In this document: one piece after another, positions 40,021 through 52,200 of the stretch
Numbering within the stretch: the first letter of the stretch is position 1
Layout of the letters: each line of letters begins with the position of its first letter
NCBI RefSeq assembly: GCF_003255815.1
Contig: NC_037673.1
Coordinates: 155,605,639 to 155,669,638, forward strand
Origin: Theropithecus gelada
Lineage: Eukaryota; Chordata; Mammalia; Primates; Cercopithecidae
Reading direction: 5' to 3'
Length of the DNA stretch: 64,000 nucleotides
Translations under genes and position numbers: made by a program
Notes under the pieces: model-generated
Database searches by the model: none
What the model was told of the DNA's origin: nothing
The model's input: the letters and a program-made list of their open reading frames with translations, nothing else

Positions 40021-41061
40021 TTGCTCTCCCACGCTGGCATCTTGCAAGGCTTGGATTTTCCTAATTTGCTTTGTCGCTCAGGTAAGATTTTAAAAGCAGG
40101 CCACTGTTTACAACCCTTCCGAACCTGCAACCCCAGTGACAGGAGAACAATGTGGCCAGTCTCGGGCATAGGTAGCCAGCAACTGGTGTGGTACATACAC
40201 TGCGGACTGAAATCAGCAGCCGTTTCCTCAGCAGAATTGTGTGTCTCCCAAACAATTCTGCGCATCCAGAGAAAAGTGAACTTACGAGTCTCTTTCTCAC
40301 CAGCCTAACACAGGTGGTGTATTTCTGGAGCTTCATAAACTAGAGCAAGAAACACCTAAATATTCCCAGTCATGGGATCGGCAGATCTTCATCTTAGGGA
40401 CATGGAACTTTTTCGTATGAATAGTGCGTTTCTCAATGGGAGAAAAGCATCATTCCAAACTTGAAACTTTACAGGAAAAAACAAGATGCTTTACATATTT
40501 CCCTAAAGTGGCTAGAGACTGAGATCTATGATTTATCTGACTAGTCTGATTAATAGCTATAAAGATGACTTGATTCTAAAGAATCCATGACATAAATAGG
40601 CTCTTCTATCCTCTGTCTTCCTCCCGTGTCTTAAGGTATGTGATCCATCCTCATCACACTAAGTACTTGAGCTCACAGGTCCATCTCATCCTGCCTTACC
40701 TGGGACCAGCCCCACCAAGGACTCCTCTTCTGTTTTGCATTTGCCATTCCTCCCTCCCTGATTAATTCTTTCCTTCAGTTTGCAAACATTATCAAGTTTT
40801 CCCATTGTATAAAATTTTAAAAGGACGCTCCTTCTTTTCTCTAAGTTAGTTTCTTCACTGCCAACATCCTTCTTATAAGAGTCCCTGTCACTCCTTGCCA
40901 CTTCAACCACGTAATACAGGCATCCAGGCCCTCAGCACGTACTTGAATCTCCTCTTAAAGTTTACCAGTGACCGTCTGGTGCTTTCTCAGCCTTCATGTC
41001 CATCTGGATCTCTCTAGCACTTGCTATATGACTCCCCCACTTTGAAACACCCTCCTTTTAT

Positions 41062-41359
41062 CTTTTTTTTTTTTTTGAGATGGAGTGGATTCTCACTGTG
41101 TCACCCAGGATGGAGTGCCGTGGCACAATTTCTGCTCACTGCAACCTCCACCTCCTGGGTTCAAGTGATTCTCATGCCTCAACCTCCCTGGACCACAGGT
41201 TCGCACACCACAACACCCAGCTGATTTTTGTATTTTTTGGTAGAGATGGGGTTTCACCATGTTGGTCAGACTGGTCTTGAACTCGTGGCCTCAAGTGATC
41301 TGCCCACCTCGGCCTCCCAAAATGTTGGGATTACAGACATGAGCCACTGTGCCTGGCCT
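41062..41359 (-). mobile_element. Alu SINE
   Basis: Reverse-oriented full-length Alu with a T-run, GAGATGGAGTGGATTCT, CACCCAGGATGGAGTG and the terminal GCCACTGTGCCTGGCC. An 11-base repeat CCTCCTTTTAT flanks it (41051-41061 and 41360-41370). It sits within an L2-like stretch. Confidence 0.93.
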
Positions 41360-41370
41360 CCTCCTTTTAT

Positions 41371-41925
41371 TTCTATGTTCCCTATGCTCAAGCTTCTTTT
41401 TCTGAATTCTCTAACACACCCTGCCTTCTTGCTAAGCGTGATTATTCCCCCAAGAATATAACCATAACTTCTCTTTCTATTCTCCCTCCCTTGTCAATCC
41501 CATCTGAGCCCATAGCTTCAACTCTCACCCTTGGGAAACGACCTCTGAAGTCAGTTATCTTTGACCATAACTTTATTTCCAGATCCAGAACTCAGGACCA
41601 TCCACCTGCAGGACTCTCCACAGAGAAATTTTGGCTGGATTGCAACAGACAAGCCCAAACACTTCATGTACCCTCTAAAATCCCTCTCCCTATTCCTGCT
41701 ACCCACCTACAAGTACTTCCTCCCTTCTCTGAATAGACATAGCCCTTTGCCTCAACCTCTCATCACATTCAACCCTTTCTAGAGTGCAGTCTCATTATCT
41801 GCCAACTGATATCATCTCCCAGGCCACACCATAAGCTCCCCTACTGCAGAACCAAGTCTTTTCTGGCTCTCCGTTTTTGAGTGTTTTGCACATAGTAGGT
41901 ACTAAAAGAATAAATGAAAACATCC
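41371..41925 (+). repeat. Probable L2 LINE 3' region
   Basis: Ends with TTTTGCACATAGTAGGTACT and AAAAGAATAAATG, the L2 tail pattern. The part upstream of about 41750 is less certain. An Alu interrupts its left side. Confidence 0.6.
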
Positions 41926-42109
41926 TTAACCACCACAACTAGAATGAACAAAGTACATGAATATTTCAGTAGACATTTCACTTTGATTCAAAGTTCTTTT
42001 ATCTGCATTCACACTGAACAACTGCGCACTGGGTACTTAGACCCACACTGCAAATATTGCTGCTGCTGCTGCTATTCACACAAATACTCCTACTATTAAT
42101 AATAACAAT

Positions 42110-42250
42110 AGATATTCAGTACTTACTGTGTGTCAAGGCACTGTGATAAGCATTTATGGGGATTATTGCATTTAATCTTAATCACCATCCTATGAGATAA
42201 ATAATATTATCCCCCATTTCACAAATAGGACAACTGAAGACAGAGGAACA
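42110..42250 (-). repeat. MIR SINE
   Basis: Reverse MIR: CAGTACTTACTGTGTGTCAA, GGCACTGTGATAAGCATTTA, ATCCTATGAGATAAAT and CCCCCATTTCACAAATAGGA. Confidence 0.85.
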
Positions 42251-42358
42251 CCCAGTAACTTCCTTGCCTTCAAAAAGCAATCAGGCTGGCAAAGGAAGAC
42301 AGATTGTGGGCAAAAAGTTACGAGTGTGCTGAGTGCTATGAAAGAAAAGCAAAGCAGA

Positions 42359-42932
42359 TAGTAGTCCCCCTTATCTATGGTTTTGCTTTCCACGGTTTCA
42401 GTTACCTGTGGTCCCGTACAACATTTGTTTTTGTTTGTGTCGAGATGGGTCTTGTTCTGTCACCCAAGCTGGAGTGCAGTGGTGCAATCATGGCTCACTG
42501 CAGCCTGGATTATCCTCCCACCTTAGCCCCCTGAGTAGGTGGGAATACAGGCGCACACCACAACTGGCTAATTTTTCTTTTAGTTTTTATAGAGTTGGGG
42601 GGGGTCTCACTATGTTGCCCAGCCAGTCTTGAACTCCTGGGCTCAAATAATCCTCCCATCTTGGCCTCCCAAAAGGCTGGGATTCTGTACGATATTTGGA
42701 GAGAGAGAGACGATATTCACATAGCTTTTCATACAGTTTGTTGTTATAATTATTCTATTTTATTACTCATTGTTGTTCATCTCATATTATGTCTAATTTA
42801 TAAATTAAACATGATCATAGGCATGCATGTATAGGAAAAATATAGCGTATGTAAGGTTCGGTACTATCTGCAGTTTCAGGTATCCACTGTGGGTCATGCA
42901 ACACATCCTTCATGGATAAAAGGGGACCACTG
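42359..42932. mobile_element. TcMar-Tigger-type DNA transposon, interrupted by an Alu
   Basis: The left end GTAGTCCCCCTTATC and the right end (reverse complement CAGTGGTCCCCTTTTATCC) form imperfect terminal inverted repeats. The inner TTTTGCTTTCCACGGTTTC and CGGTACTATCTGCAGTTTC resemble non-autonomous Tigger elements. The exact subfamily is not assigned. No transposase frame is present. It splits an older, LINE-like sequence. Confidence 0.7.
42428..42686 (-). mobile_element. Old Alu inserted in a Tigger DNA transposon
   Basis: Diverged reverse-oriented Alu with TCACCCAAGCTGGAGTGC, GGCTCACTGCAGCCTGG and GGCCTCCCAAAAGGCTGGG. The flanks GTACAACATTTG (42416-42427) and GTACGATATTTG (42687-42698) look like a duplicated target with two later changes. 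The host element resumes after it. Confidence 0.88.
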
Positions 42933-45900
42933 TTTACAGGACAACATAACAATGGGACTTGACTCAGGCTGAGAGCCAGGGATACTTCCCTGAAGAAGCC
43001 ATGCTTAAGTGGGAATCTGAAGGATGGAATCAGAATAAGTCAGTAAAAGAGAAAGGAAGAAAAGGAAACTCAAGGGGGCCCTGAGAACTCATGGTCCTGT
43101 AAGAAACCATACACTGATGAGGGAAAGAGGTCTTCCTCAAACAGAGCTCTGGGAACTAGGTTCACTGACCAAGCATAGTTCCTATTTTCCATCCACATTT
43201 AAACACAGGATGTCAGGATGCCCTTTAATCAAATCCCTTTTAGAATCGTGCTTTAGAAAATCACGTGTTGGGCCGTATTATTTTAAGAGCGTAGCCACCA
43301 GGTATAGCAAAATGTAATGATGATTGATACGATAGATTTCAGTTTACCAAAAAGGCAGAGACTCTCTCAGAATTTCACAGAAAGGGCTCCATGTCAAGTC
43401 AAAGAGGTTTTGTCTCCGAGTGGTAATAACAATTATAATATAATCCAATCGTGGCAAGTCCCTTAGCCAGCCCAGGCAGTGGGGTCACCTTTTAGACAGA
43501 ACACAATGGATTTTTAAAATTTGCAACCACCTGAGACACAATTCTCTGGTGTTTCTCATTTTTTTCTTTTTTTTTTTCCCTTTGCCTGCAACAAAACAGG
43601 ATCATACCAAGCCTTGTCTTGTCAATCTAAATTCTCTGTCTCCTTCACCATAGCCAACATACTATAAATATACAGCTTTCACGACATCAACGCAAAGTTT
43701 TATTGTGCCGTTAGCTTTGATAGAAAGCACTGCGGAAAGTTGTTTAGAAATTAAATATCTAAAACAAGCTATTTTAAAATCCAGGGCCCTCACTATTTCA
43801 TGTCTGCAATGAAGAAATTTCATCTTGGGGAGAGCAAGCTGTCTTTCACACCATATGGCTAATGGTGGTGCATAGCAATTAGCCAGCCTGATTAATGGGG
43901 AACAGACTCTAATTTTATGCTTATAATTGAGCCTGCATTTGCACCCCTGGTGCAAATTCAGCACATCCCAACTTCCACTTACAACAGGCAAGAAATCAAG
44001 AGAAATAGGATAGTGTGGAAAGTGAGAATTTTTTTCCTAAAGCCCCCTAAAGAGCATCAGATTTGCAATTTAAAAGACTGTTAGCCACACAATAGATGAC
44101 AGGTTTGTGTAATAGGGTCATGGCGGCCTGGTAAACAAACAGTACCCCTTATACATCTATAGGCAGCCAGGAAAACCCGTAATCTGTAACATTAGCAGGA
44201 TGACATTTTGAATACGACTTTTCCCTCTTAGCCACGCGGTACAAACATCATCATTTGCCTTCAGTGGCTTGAGGATTTTATTTTTGCTATTTTTATGTTT
44301 CTGAGAAATAGAAAGAACATCAGCAGTAAAGCACACCAACCAGCATAATAAAGTACTTTGGACCAATGAATTTTAAAAACAAGAAAAATATAAACTGCAT
44401 TAATAGAGGGTAGGCCTATGTGTGAAAGGCATAATATATCTTTAAGTGTTTCAAGAATAGAATGATTTCTAGCATAGTCTAAACATGTGCAGATATGAGA
44501 TGCAAATCTATGATATATAGATGTTATTTGGCCCATTGGTTGAGATCCATCTTCCTGTCTGTTTCCTATTTTGCTAGAATCACATGTAGTACAACATGGA
44601 AAATTCATTCTAATGACATGCTAATTGTAAGAAGCCAAAACAGAGATATGGTCAAAAAGATAGTAAGAAGAAAGAGGTCATGTTTTAATGTTTTCCAAAA
44701 TGAATTTTACTCACAATTCTGAAAGGTGCAACTCAGCTTTATTGTAGAATTGCTATGTACAATATAACATTAATTTTTGCCTAGTAATATAAAGAAATCT
44801 ATTGCCGCATCTTGGGGGTTCTGCTACTGTTTTAAAATTAGAGACAAATAACCTGTTTTCATAATAATTAACAAGTTTTACAAATCGCTGAAATGAAAAC
44901 GTGAAACTCCTATATATTTTAGAATAAAATGTTAGAAATATTTTTAAAAGGGAAAAAATGAAAATTGTATAGCCATACACAATTGTAGACATAGAAGAAG
45001 TTGGTATTTGGGATTTCACTCAGAAAGCACATTAAATGCTTTTTTCTTTCCACCTGTAGAGTATTAAGGTTGCTTTCCCCCACAAGTCCATGAGCAGCAA
45101 ATAAAGCCCACCCATGCTGAGGCAGCAGCTGAAGCCCTAAACGGATTGGTCAGTAATAGTCAGCAGCCAGGCCAGCATTGTGCCAGGAAGAGCCTGCATG
45201 GTTAACAAAGCAATTAGTAGCCTTTCTCTGATGCACAGTGGCATCTTCATGCTTTATCCAATTATTCAGAATATATTAGGAGCAAAGTGCTGGTGTCATT
45301 TTATGCAGAATAAGAACACAAGTTAAAGGGCTGTTCCCTGGCCTGCTCCCTCACATGTGGAAAGCCTGGCTGAGGCCATGGAAGTTAATTTGGTCTACTT
45401 GCCTGTTTTCAAATGTAGCTTCAGTCTGATTACAGGCAAAAATAAAGACACTCATCTATGGGTCATTTTATACCTTTTAGGGACTCATCTTTGCCATCCC
45501 TCTGAAAGCTCACTACCTCTGAGAAGTATTAGCTACATTATTAGAGTTATATATAGGGTAACTAAGAGGTCAGATGCAAGGGAAAAGAAAAAACAAAAAC
45601 CCACATTCAATTTAAGAAGAAATGATGCCTAAGTGTGGACAGTCATATTTTCAAGTGGGAGAATTAGAAAGGGGAACTATAACTTTCAAGTCTTACCCAA
45701 ACAGAAGACTCTGCTGACATCAATAGAACTCTTACTCATTTTAGTAGCAACGCAGTTGAGCGCATATATTAACACTAAAAGGGTTATATTGTTTTATTTG
45801 ATTTTAAGGGAGAAGGGGACAGCAGTGCTTTGTGCCCATTAACAGTGTGATATCAAAATGGAAATGTACGTCTTTCAGGATGAAATCTAATAAATAATTG

Positions 45901-46089
45901 AGAACTACTGTGATGCCTGACACTTTACTACCGAATACTCACATCTAACAGTTCTTTTTAGATTGTCTATAGAAGCAAGATAAATGTGTACCTCCCCCCA
46001 ACAAAAAAAAGACCAAAGTTCACCAAGATTTGAAATGCAAATCCATCTTCTCTTTGCTAATTAATGGGAGAGACCAAGATATTTCTTAC

Positions 46090-46163
46090 CTGCACATGAT
46101 CTCATGTGTGAGCAAGACTCGGCACATTTCTGGGTTCTTGTCTTGGCCTTCATACACTATGGC
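46090..46163 (-). CDS. EBF1: EBF1 coding exon 5 (residues 138-161 and two bases of codon 162; first half of zinc knuckle)
   Basis: The acceptor TTGCTTTTAG|GCC and donor TGTGCAG|GTAAGA bound 74 bases encoding AIVYEGQDKNPEMCRV followed by LLTHEIMC. The exon ends inside the COE zinc knuckle (H-x3-C-x2-C-x5-C). His157 and Cys161 are encoded here, and Cys164 and Cys170 in exon 6. The knuckle is specific to the COE family and is needed for DNA recognition. The exon is isolated by introns of 10.7 and 11.2 kb. No start or stop inside the exon suggests an alternative use. Confidence 0.97.
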
Positions 46164-47479
46164 CTAAAAGCAAAAGCACAATTTTAGCTAAGAATGGAAA
46201 CAAGTAGCAGGAAAAAAAAAAAAAGATCACAATTGAGTTCTTAACCACTTCACCACTACTGAAGGTCAAATTAGCTTTGAAGAGCCAAAGACATCACTGA
46301 GCTGACTGTTTGAAGGTATGTCATTTGGGATTAACCCGAAAGGCATGGAACAAGGTATGTTCCTCTCTGCCCCGTCAACCACCTTGCCATGATGCACATC
46401 TTTGGTTCAGAGTGTGAGATGGGCAAGATAGCCACAGTTCTCCTTCTAATACAGAATACAAATAAATCTCATCCATAAGGAGGGAAAACCCAGAAGGCTC
46501 AGCAGACTAAGATACTATTTACCGAAAACATAAAAAAGCATTTGGATTTTATTTTTAAATGATATGTATTTGCCTCCTCACTTTACTACCTCCAGGCTCT
46601 ACACTTAGTCTTCTAGGGGTGAGCAGTAGAAAACAAGTGTAGGTGAACTAAGGAGTCCATTCACTAACTGTGTCATGTTTGCAATGATTCATCAATCAGG
46701 AAAAATCCCTCTTCCCGTCAACAGGCTGAGAACATGTGCTCTCACAGGGTGTACACCCACCCAAACAGGAATACTCGCTGTCAGATGCTGTGTGTGGAGG
46801 TTTAAGTCACAGAGTTATCTCCCTAAACTAAGAAGAGTTACATCTGATTCTCAAAATCTGGAGTCCCAAAACACTTCACCAGCCCAGATAGTTTTTTCTG
46901 TTTTTTTTTTGTAATGTGTTTGCAAAGCAAACATTTTACTCAAGGACACCAAGAAGGTTCCCTGGGACCTCAGCTTTCATGGATCTACATGTTAATATCT
47001 GGTCCAAAGCAATACACTCAGCTATTAGCAGAGCAGGGCTCTGCACTGGGCTACATTTAGCTAATTTAACGCTGTATCGCTGCATAATACTAATATCACA
47101 CGGTTTCAAATTGTTAATAAAATTACTTTCACACATTCCCATAACCCTCAATTTCTTGATGACAAAACTACTTAAATTAGCCAGAGACTATCTTTATATA
47201 GTACACAGAGATGCTACAAGACTAACTTGTAGTTGGCTCTAATGTGCTTTGTTTTTGAACCTGGGACTTTCAGAACCTGTAAATCATGAGTATAACTTAA
47301 GACCCAGTGTGTATAGATCCTCAGAGAGTACTGTGGTTATGGTATCTGATCCCCTTACAAAATAAACATTGCAATAAAATAAAAAATGAGAAAAGGTACT
47401 TACATGAGGAGAAAATACTTCTCCACCACTGGCCCATCAAACCCACTTTTTACAGCTAACCTATTATACCTTGTATTTT

Positions 47480-48290
47480 AAAAATGGTTTTACTTTGACA
47501 TACTTGTAGTCTTACAAAAAACTTTCAAGAATATGTAAAGAATTCCAAGATACTCTTCATCCAGATTTTACCAGATTACCAAAATATTTATATTTTATTA
47601 CATTTGCTTTATTCTTTTCTCTGTATTTTTTTCTGAATCATTTATTAAGTAAATTGCACACATGCCCTAAATACTTCAGCCTGTATGTCCTGAAAACAAG
47701 GAATTCTCTTACATAACCACCGTACAGTCATCTAAATCAGAAAATTAACATTGATATAATAATCGAATCTGCAGACCCTACTGATATTCATCAGTTACCC
47801 AATAATGTCCTTTACAGCAAAAGAAAATCCAATGCTGCATTTGGTTGTCACGTCTCCTTTAATATGGAACATTTCTGAGTCTTTATATCTCATGACATTG
47901 ATATTTTTGAAGAATACAAAATATCAGTTATTTTGTAGAACATCCCTCAATTTGGGTTTGCCTGCGTTTCCTCAGGCTTGGATTAAAGTTATGTACTTCA
48001 GGGCAAGGATACCACAGAGGTGATCTTGAGTTCTTCTCAGTGTATCAAATCATGTTGTTGACTAGTTCCACTATTGGCAACATAAATTCTGACCATTTGG
48101 TTAAGGTGGTGCTTGCTATCCACCAGAGATCATCAGCCAGGTTTCCCCAGGGTAAAGTTATTACTTTACCCTACGCGATTCATAACTATTTTCTGCAGAG
48201 GTAATCTAGATTGTGTTAATATCTTATTCTGTGTCAAATTTTCATCCACTAGTTTCAGCATGCATTGATGATTCTTTCCTGTATTCTTAA
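47480..48290. repeat. Old L1 (L1M-type) 3' region fragment
   Basis: Matches the remembered pattern of old L1 tails: CAAGAATATGTAAAGAATTC, CTTACATAACCACCGTACAG, AATAATGTCCTTTACAGC, ATTTTGTAGAACATCCCTCA and GACCATTTGGTTAAGGTGG. Subfamily and orientation are not assigned. Confidence 0.65.
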
Positions 48291-48668
48291 AAGACCTTTT
48301 CGAAATCCTAAGCATTTTCATTACTCAAGAAAATGCATTAACTAAAAATGTTTTGAAAACCAAAAATTATATCTGCCTCTTTTATTTCCTGCAATCACTG
48401 CTGAAAACATTTTTTAAAAACACAGTAAATTACTCATTAGATCTCATACATGATGCTAAAAAAACTCTAATGAAGCATTTCTTCTAAATCCTATTATCAC
48501 TACATGGTTTGTGTGTTCTCTAAATACTTGTGATAATCTCTGTTTCAGCTTTAATATTTGTCATGTTTTGGTTCCACCACTCTTTAAAAAATAATATATT
48601 TGTCATGCTAAGCTAAAAGAAGTAACCTGGTAAATAAATTCACAGATACTGATGGGGCTTTCCCTACT

Positions 48669-48742
48669 ATATATATATGTATACTATATATATTTTTTGT
48701 ATACTCTCTATATATACACATATATATACATATATACATATA
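48669..48742. repeat. TA-rich microsatellite
   Basis: TATATA units mixed with TGTATA and CACATA, low complexity, in intron 4. Confidence 0.9.
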
Positions 48743-51007
48743 AACAAAAGCTTGGTTTTTGGAGGCAGGGGGAATTATCAGTTACATCAGATCTTCTCAT
48801 TTCAATTCTTTCTAGATGATACAAATATTAGTTTTACTAAGACTGCTGGTCCATTGAAATTAGTGGGCCCATGATGATATGCAATGGATGCAATGCTAAT
48901 ACACTCATGGCTTCCCCAAACAGCAGATGATACAGACTACCAGAAATCCTGTGTCACTTCTTTGGTGACTGAATATCACTTGTTTAAGGCCCTGTGCCTC
49001 CATGATACATCTCTTCACCAAATACCACGCTGCCACTACGCTTCCAGCAGCACAGTCAAAACAGAATCTTTCTCCAAATCAAGCATAGAAAAATGAAACC
49101 ATCAGTCTGGATTTGCTCAGAAATAGTTAGGAACTCTAGAGAGGAGGGAACGCGTGAAGTTTCTTCTTTCCCTCTCCTTGGGGCCTCTATAGAACAATAT
49201 TTTTCAGCATATAAAGGCAGAGAAAGCAGTGCTGCTTCTGTGACTTCTGAAATAAAAGCAAGTGCAACTCCACCATGGAGTAGGACTAAAATCCTGTAAC
49301 TAAAGTAAACTAGAAACTCAGTGTAATGAGGTTAGCTCTAGAGCGGAATTCAGTCAAAGACAGATCCACCTCTAACCTCATCAAAGCAGTTTTTGCTACT
49401 GAAAAGTATTGTTAAACACACATACACACATGTACACATATCATACAGAAGGTATGGGCACAGAAATCCACATCCTGATTGGATCCAGTATAGGAATATA
49501 TAATAAATTCATTTTGATGAATATCTCTGATGCAGAGTGGCAACAATAAGAATTTTCAAAATGCCATGAAGTTCTCCCTGCAGCCTGCACACCCAACTGA
49601 TAGCCCTGCATCAGTTTTACCATCTACATTTAGCATACACATCAACGCTGGTCCACAGTTCGGCAAACCCAGACTTTAAGCCCCAAAGGACAGGGATCCT
49701 GCTAACACCAACTTTGGGAGAAGTTTCTGCATTTCTTCCTAATTTAAATATGTGCCTCTGTGGTGTATGAGTAAAGCTGGTTGGGGTTGGATCAGCTGGG
49801 AGATCACAGAAGCATATAAACAGCATTGGCTGTTTTAAGTGAAACCATTTTAATAGACAGCTGGTTTAGGGCCCAGACAATGGAACACCAAGAAGAAGGC
49901 TTATTTTCATCCTCCATAGTAAATCATGAGTCTGCTCACTGTGAGGAAGGTTGTCTGTTGTGAGAGGGACAAAGACAACACTGGTTTAAATAAATCAATG
50001 TGTTTATCAGAAGTGAAGATGGGATGCCTGCTAATAGATGGGTGGGAGGGGGAGAAAAATCATATAAAATGTATTATTTAAGTAAATCAGTTGATAGTGA
50101 ATCAAGTTGAGGTTTGCAACCTAAGAAACAAAAATGCAATATCAAGTAGAAAACAATGTTTAAATTAATCCTGCCAATGGCAAATAAATCCCTTAAGGGG
50201 ACAGGAATGCTTGCATAAGAGGAAGAGTTAAATAGTAAACAACATTAACCTCATCTCAACTTTAAAAACCTGGTGAAATTGACAAACAAGCTGTCAAAAG
50301 TGGATATATTTGGAACAGATTTATTTTTGTGATATACTAGCCTGCCTTTTCTACTGCCATACTCTAATAAGTAGAAATAAAATACCTCATATTATTTTTT
50401 AATACTCTCTTCACTTCGGATTAAGGGGCTTTTAAAGGATATTTTAAAAAATTAACTAAAAGAAGAAGAAAACATAGAAACTGTTAAACTTTCACATTCT
50501 TATGCAAAAACAACTCTGGAAACTTTACTGTTATGAATAAAATATCATCAATTCCAAACGCTCAATTATAAAGTAACCTGTAACATCTTTGAAAACCAAC
50601 CAGTCAATCAATATACAAAACCTGCCTCAGTTGCCACTGTTTTGGAAGGCATACTGTGAAGCATAGTTCATTCTAGCTTTTCTTAAATACCTCTAGGTCT
50701 TAAAAGTTAATTGAAACTTACTATGGGTAAAGACCACACAGTAAAACGAAAAAATACACGGTGAATGTACACCGGCATCACACTTCAATAGGATGCCAAA
50801 GGAAATACAGAGAATTGAACATGGTTTTTCTGTGTTTACTTTTCTAATAGTTTTAACTCTTTGTGTTCCATGCCAAAATAAAGGCAGTGAAGAGAATACT
50901 TTTGACTTTGGTTCAGCAAAATCCAAAGGATTTTTAGAAACAAAATATTTTCATTAGGAGCCTTTCTTGATTTATAACCACACAAAAGGAAATCTATCAT
51001 CATTAGT

Positions 51008-51170
51008 TGAAGAAGAAGAGGGAAAAGAAAAAAAGAAAAGAAGAAAGAAGGAAAGAAAGGAAAAAGGAAGGAAGGAAAGAAAGGAAAAAGGAAGGAAGGA
51101 AAGAAAGGAAAAGAAATTAAGAAAAAGAGAGGAAGGAAGGTAGAAAGGGTTGGAGGGAGGGGAAAGAAAG
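51008..51170. repeat. Purine tract with GGAA repeats
   Basis: Almost pure A/G on the plus strand with repeated GGAAGGAAGG and GAAAGGAAAAA units. GGAA is the ETS-factor core, and the tract could also form triplex DNA. Confidence 0.9.
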
Positions 51171-52069
51171 GTTATCAGTAACTAACGAAGACTCCTAATT
51201 TTCTATTTAAATCGAAATAATACCCTGAAAATATGTTACTCCTTTTTCCCCTTACAAAATAAAAGGCCAAACCTACTTTGTCACCTAAGAGAGTAAGTTC
51301 ATGAATATACAAAGTACCTGCTTTAACCACAAGTGAAATGTCTTCTGAATGCAAACTGTCAACAAGCCTTTGGCAGCAAATTACCAAGAATTGAGCTAAT
51401 CAAAAAATGATATGCAACCTACAATATCAACACACTGTAATAATAATCATTACATTCAACCACCAAGTTCTACTGCTTGTCATTAAAAAATAAAAAAAAT
51501 AAAAAAATTTAGAAAAAGGGTGCTAGCTAATCTGGTCCTAGAAATTTCCAGTAGGTGAAGGCACACCAGTTAAAAATTAAACCATGCCAAAGGAAGCACT
51601 ACAAATCTGACATTTCATAAACAACGTGTCAAACAGCAATCCAACATTAGTAGTGGAATAAAATAAAAAAATAATTTTGCTTCAATTAGCAGCTTGGCTA
51701 CTGGTGAACAAATTACAAAGATGTAATTTCAGCTCAGCAGCTAAGCAGGCCCGTTTTCAGAAGTGAATTAGGAAAGTTGCGAAGGAATGATATCATATTC
51801 AGTATGCTGTTCAGTTACATCACAGCCCTGAATAAAAAGAGAATGTGTACCAAAAGCAGTTAGCTTTAGAATGCATCTTTTATGTCTCAAAGAGCTAAAA
51901 CCCCTTATATTATTCAAACACCATAAAAAACTAAATCACTCTAACAATCCCATATTGTATTTCTTTTTCTAGCACAAATAAAAGATATTTCACTCCTATG
52001 GAAACTACATTTACACCTATATTAGTAAATACAACTGGCTTTGTCAACCCAATGGGGCAATAATGATAA

Positions 52070-52200
52070 TAATAATAATAAAGGCATCTAATTTATTAAG
52101 CACTTAATTTGTACCAGTTGCTGTTCTAAGTCCTTAACATGTATGAAGTTATTTAATTCTCACAACAGAGCTTCAAGGTAGGTGCTAACATTATTTCCAT
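52070..52200 (-). repeat. MIR SINE
   Basis: Reverse MIR: TTATTAAGCACTTAATTTG, GTTGCTGTTCTAAGTCCTTA, TTAATTCTCACAACAGAGC and AAGGTAGGTGCTAACATTA, preceded by an AAT run. Confidence 0.85.

Larger units (their letters stand above)
34867..46089 (-). other. EBF1: EBF1 intron 5 (11,223 bases)
   Basis: This intron contains most of the young repeats of the window: four Alus, an L2 split by an Alu, a long L2 copy, MIRs, and a Tigger element carrying an Alu. Unassigned stretches are 34.87-36.45 kb and 43.1-46.09 kb, where I see no gene. Confidence 0.9.

Noticed and set aside
41021..41461. Frames encoding LRWSGFSLCHPGWSAVAQF-type peptides
   Set aside because: These are the standard open frames of reverse-oriented Alu elements, not genes. 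The same applies at 18662, 39388 and 42408.
47480..48290. Possible coding gene at the 72-codon frame near 47.8 kb
   Set aside because: The frame lies inside an old L1-derived stretch and has no known domain.
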